DNA of 6,845 nt from JBFLVQ01 sp040758525 (GTDB lineage Bacteria > Acidobacteriota > Blastocatellia > Chloracidobacteriales > JADJPF01): assembly GCA_040758525.1 (NCBI GenBank), contig JBFLVQ010000517.1, positions 1 through 6,845 on the forward strand, read 5' to 3'. Numbering within the stretch: the first letter of the stretch is position 1; every line of letters begins with the position of its first letter. Of this stretch, positions 6,441 to 6,845 are shown in pieces. Both the position numbers and the translations under genes were made by a program. The notes beneath the pieces were generated by a model that was not told the origin of the DNA, did not search any database, and saw only the letters and a list, made by a program, of their open reading frames with translations.

Positions 6441-6441
6441 C

Positions 6442-6845
6442 TCAGTCCAGATTTTTGATTGCGATTGGAAATGTAAAAGTTGAGCTACGACTGATCACTT
6501 CTTTGTTACTTGGCACAACCAGCGACATAGAAATCTCTATTTTTATCGCTTTCACCTGATTCAACCAGGGTACTCTGGGATCAGTTGGCGCGGGTTGTTC
6601 TGTGCCATCATCGAGAAGATAACTGACTTTGAAGCTGTCTACTTCTCCAAGAGCACTGTTTGTGCCACCAACAATCTCAAATTGCAAATCTGATACCACA
6701 CCATTAGAAATAGGCAGAATTGAACCACCATCATTGCGATAGATGCGAGTACGTCCATCCTTGGTTCTTGCATAGAGGTGAACCAGGTTTAATGGCACAA
6801 GCGCACTTCCTATGGCAAAGCTTTTCACATTGGTGAGATTCTTGA
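6442..6845 (-). CDS. PilW-like minor pilin, C-terminal part (5' end outside window)
   Basis: The frame is open from the right edge to TGA at 6442-6444. A GTG at 6828 could be read as a start, but the frame continues upstream without a stop (KNLTN before it) and there is no ribosome binding site, so this is the end of a longer gene. Visible features fit the C-terminal domain of PilW-family minor pilins. These are RIYRNDGGSILPISNGVVSD followed by LQFEIVGG, then a Pro-rich loop and a WLNQVKAIKIEISM strand, ending in SRSSTFTFPIAIKNLD. The N-terminal prepilin signal that would prove the family is out of view. It directly precedes the PilX-like gene, as pilW precedes pilX in Pseudomonas-type minor pilin operons. 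Its role would be in priming the pilus with the other minor pilins at the inner membrane. Confidence 0.6.
   Translation of the reverse strand, partial: KNLTNVKSFAIGSALVPLNLVHLYARTKDGRTRIYRNDGGSILPISNGVVSDLQFEIVGGTNSALGEVDSFKVSYLLDDGTEQPAPTDPRVPWLNQVKAIKIEISMSLVVPSNKEVISRSSTFTFPIAIKNLD

Noticed and set aside
6442..6828. GTG at 6828 as the true start of a 128-residue protein
   Set aside because: The frame stays open to the window edge, there is no ribosome binding site, and the first residues already look like the middle of a PilW-like domain.
1..6845. CRISPR arrays, tRNA or rRNA genes, riboswitches
   Set aside because: No regularly spaced repeats, cloverleaf-like segments or conserved RNA motifs were seen on reading both strands.

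Overview
The window holds two blocks of genes read leftward (minus strand), separated by about 500 bases of decayed DNA, with the end of an insertion sequence at the left edge. Base composition is AT-leaning. Good Shine-Dalgarno sites, two pilin-family proteins and a secreted beta-propeller protein with Ig-like and IPT-like domains point to a Gram-negative-type bacterium with type IV pili. Secreted proteins of this make-up are common in Acidobacteriota, but the sequence alone does not fix the phylum.

Right block (about 6845 down to 3002): the C-terminal part of a PilW-like minor pilin (cut by the window edge), a PilX/GspK-like minor pilin with a cysteine-rich C-terminal region, and a 741-residue exported protein made of a YVTN-type beta-propeller, three Ig-like repeats and a C-terminal IPT/TIG-like domain. 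The order pilW-pilX-propeller protein recalls the classical pilW-pilX-pilY1 arrangement, so the third protein is a candidate pilus-associated or tip adhesin in the pilY1 position.

Middle (2509 to 3001): no intact gene. On the plus strand there are remnants of a coding region, possibly of the flavin-dependent halogenase family. Its frames can be rejoined by removing a 34-base insertion bounded by GATCA repeats, a 10-base tandem duplication and one extra base. Two abutting 16-base palindromes lie just before the next gene.

Left block (2508 down to 104): a probable nucleic-acid deaminase toxin (CxE and PCxxC motifs) with a glycine-zipper membrane-type region, followed after 8 bases by a DUF1963/YwqG-like gene, the usual toxin-then-immunity layout. 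The toxin gene's best start (2508, with ribosome binding site) is cut off from the rest by an in-frame TAA at codon 41. The DUF1963 gene runs into the end of an insertion sequence near base 127 and lacks its natural C-terminus. The pair therefore looks like a decaying toxin-immunity module. The plus-strand tail of the transposase occupies bases 3-122.
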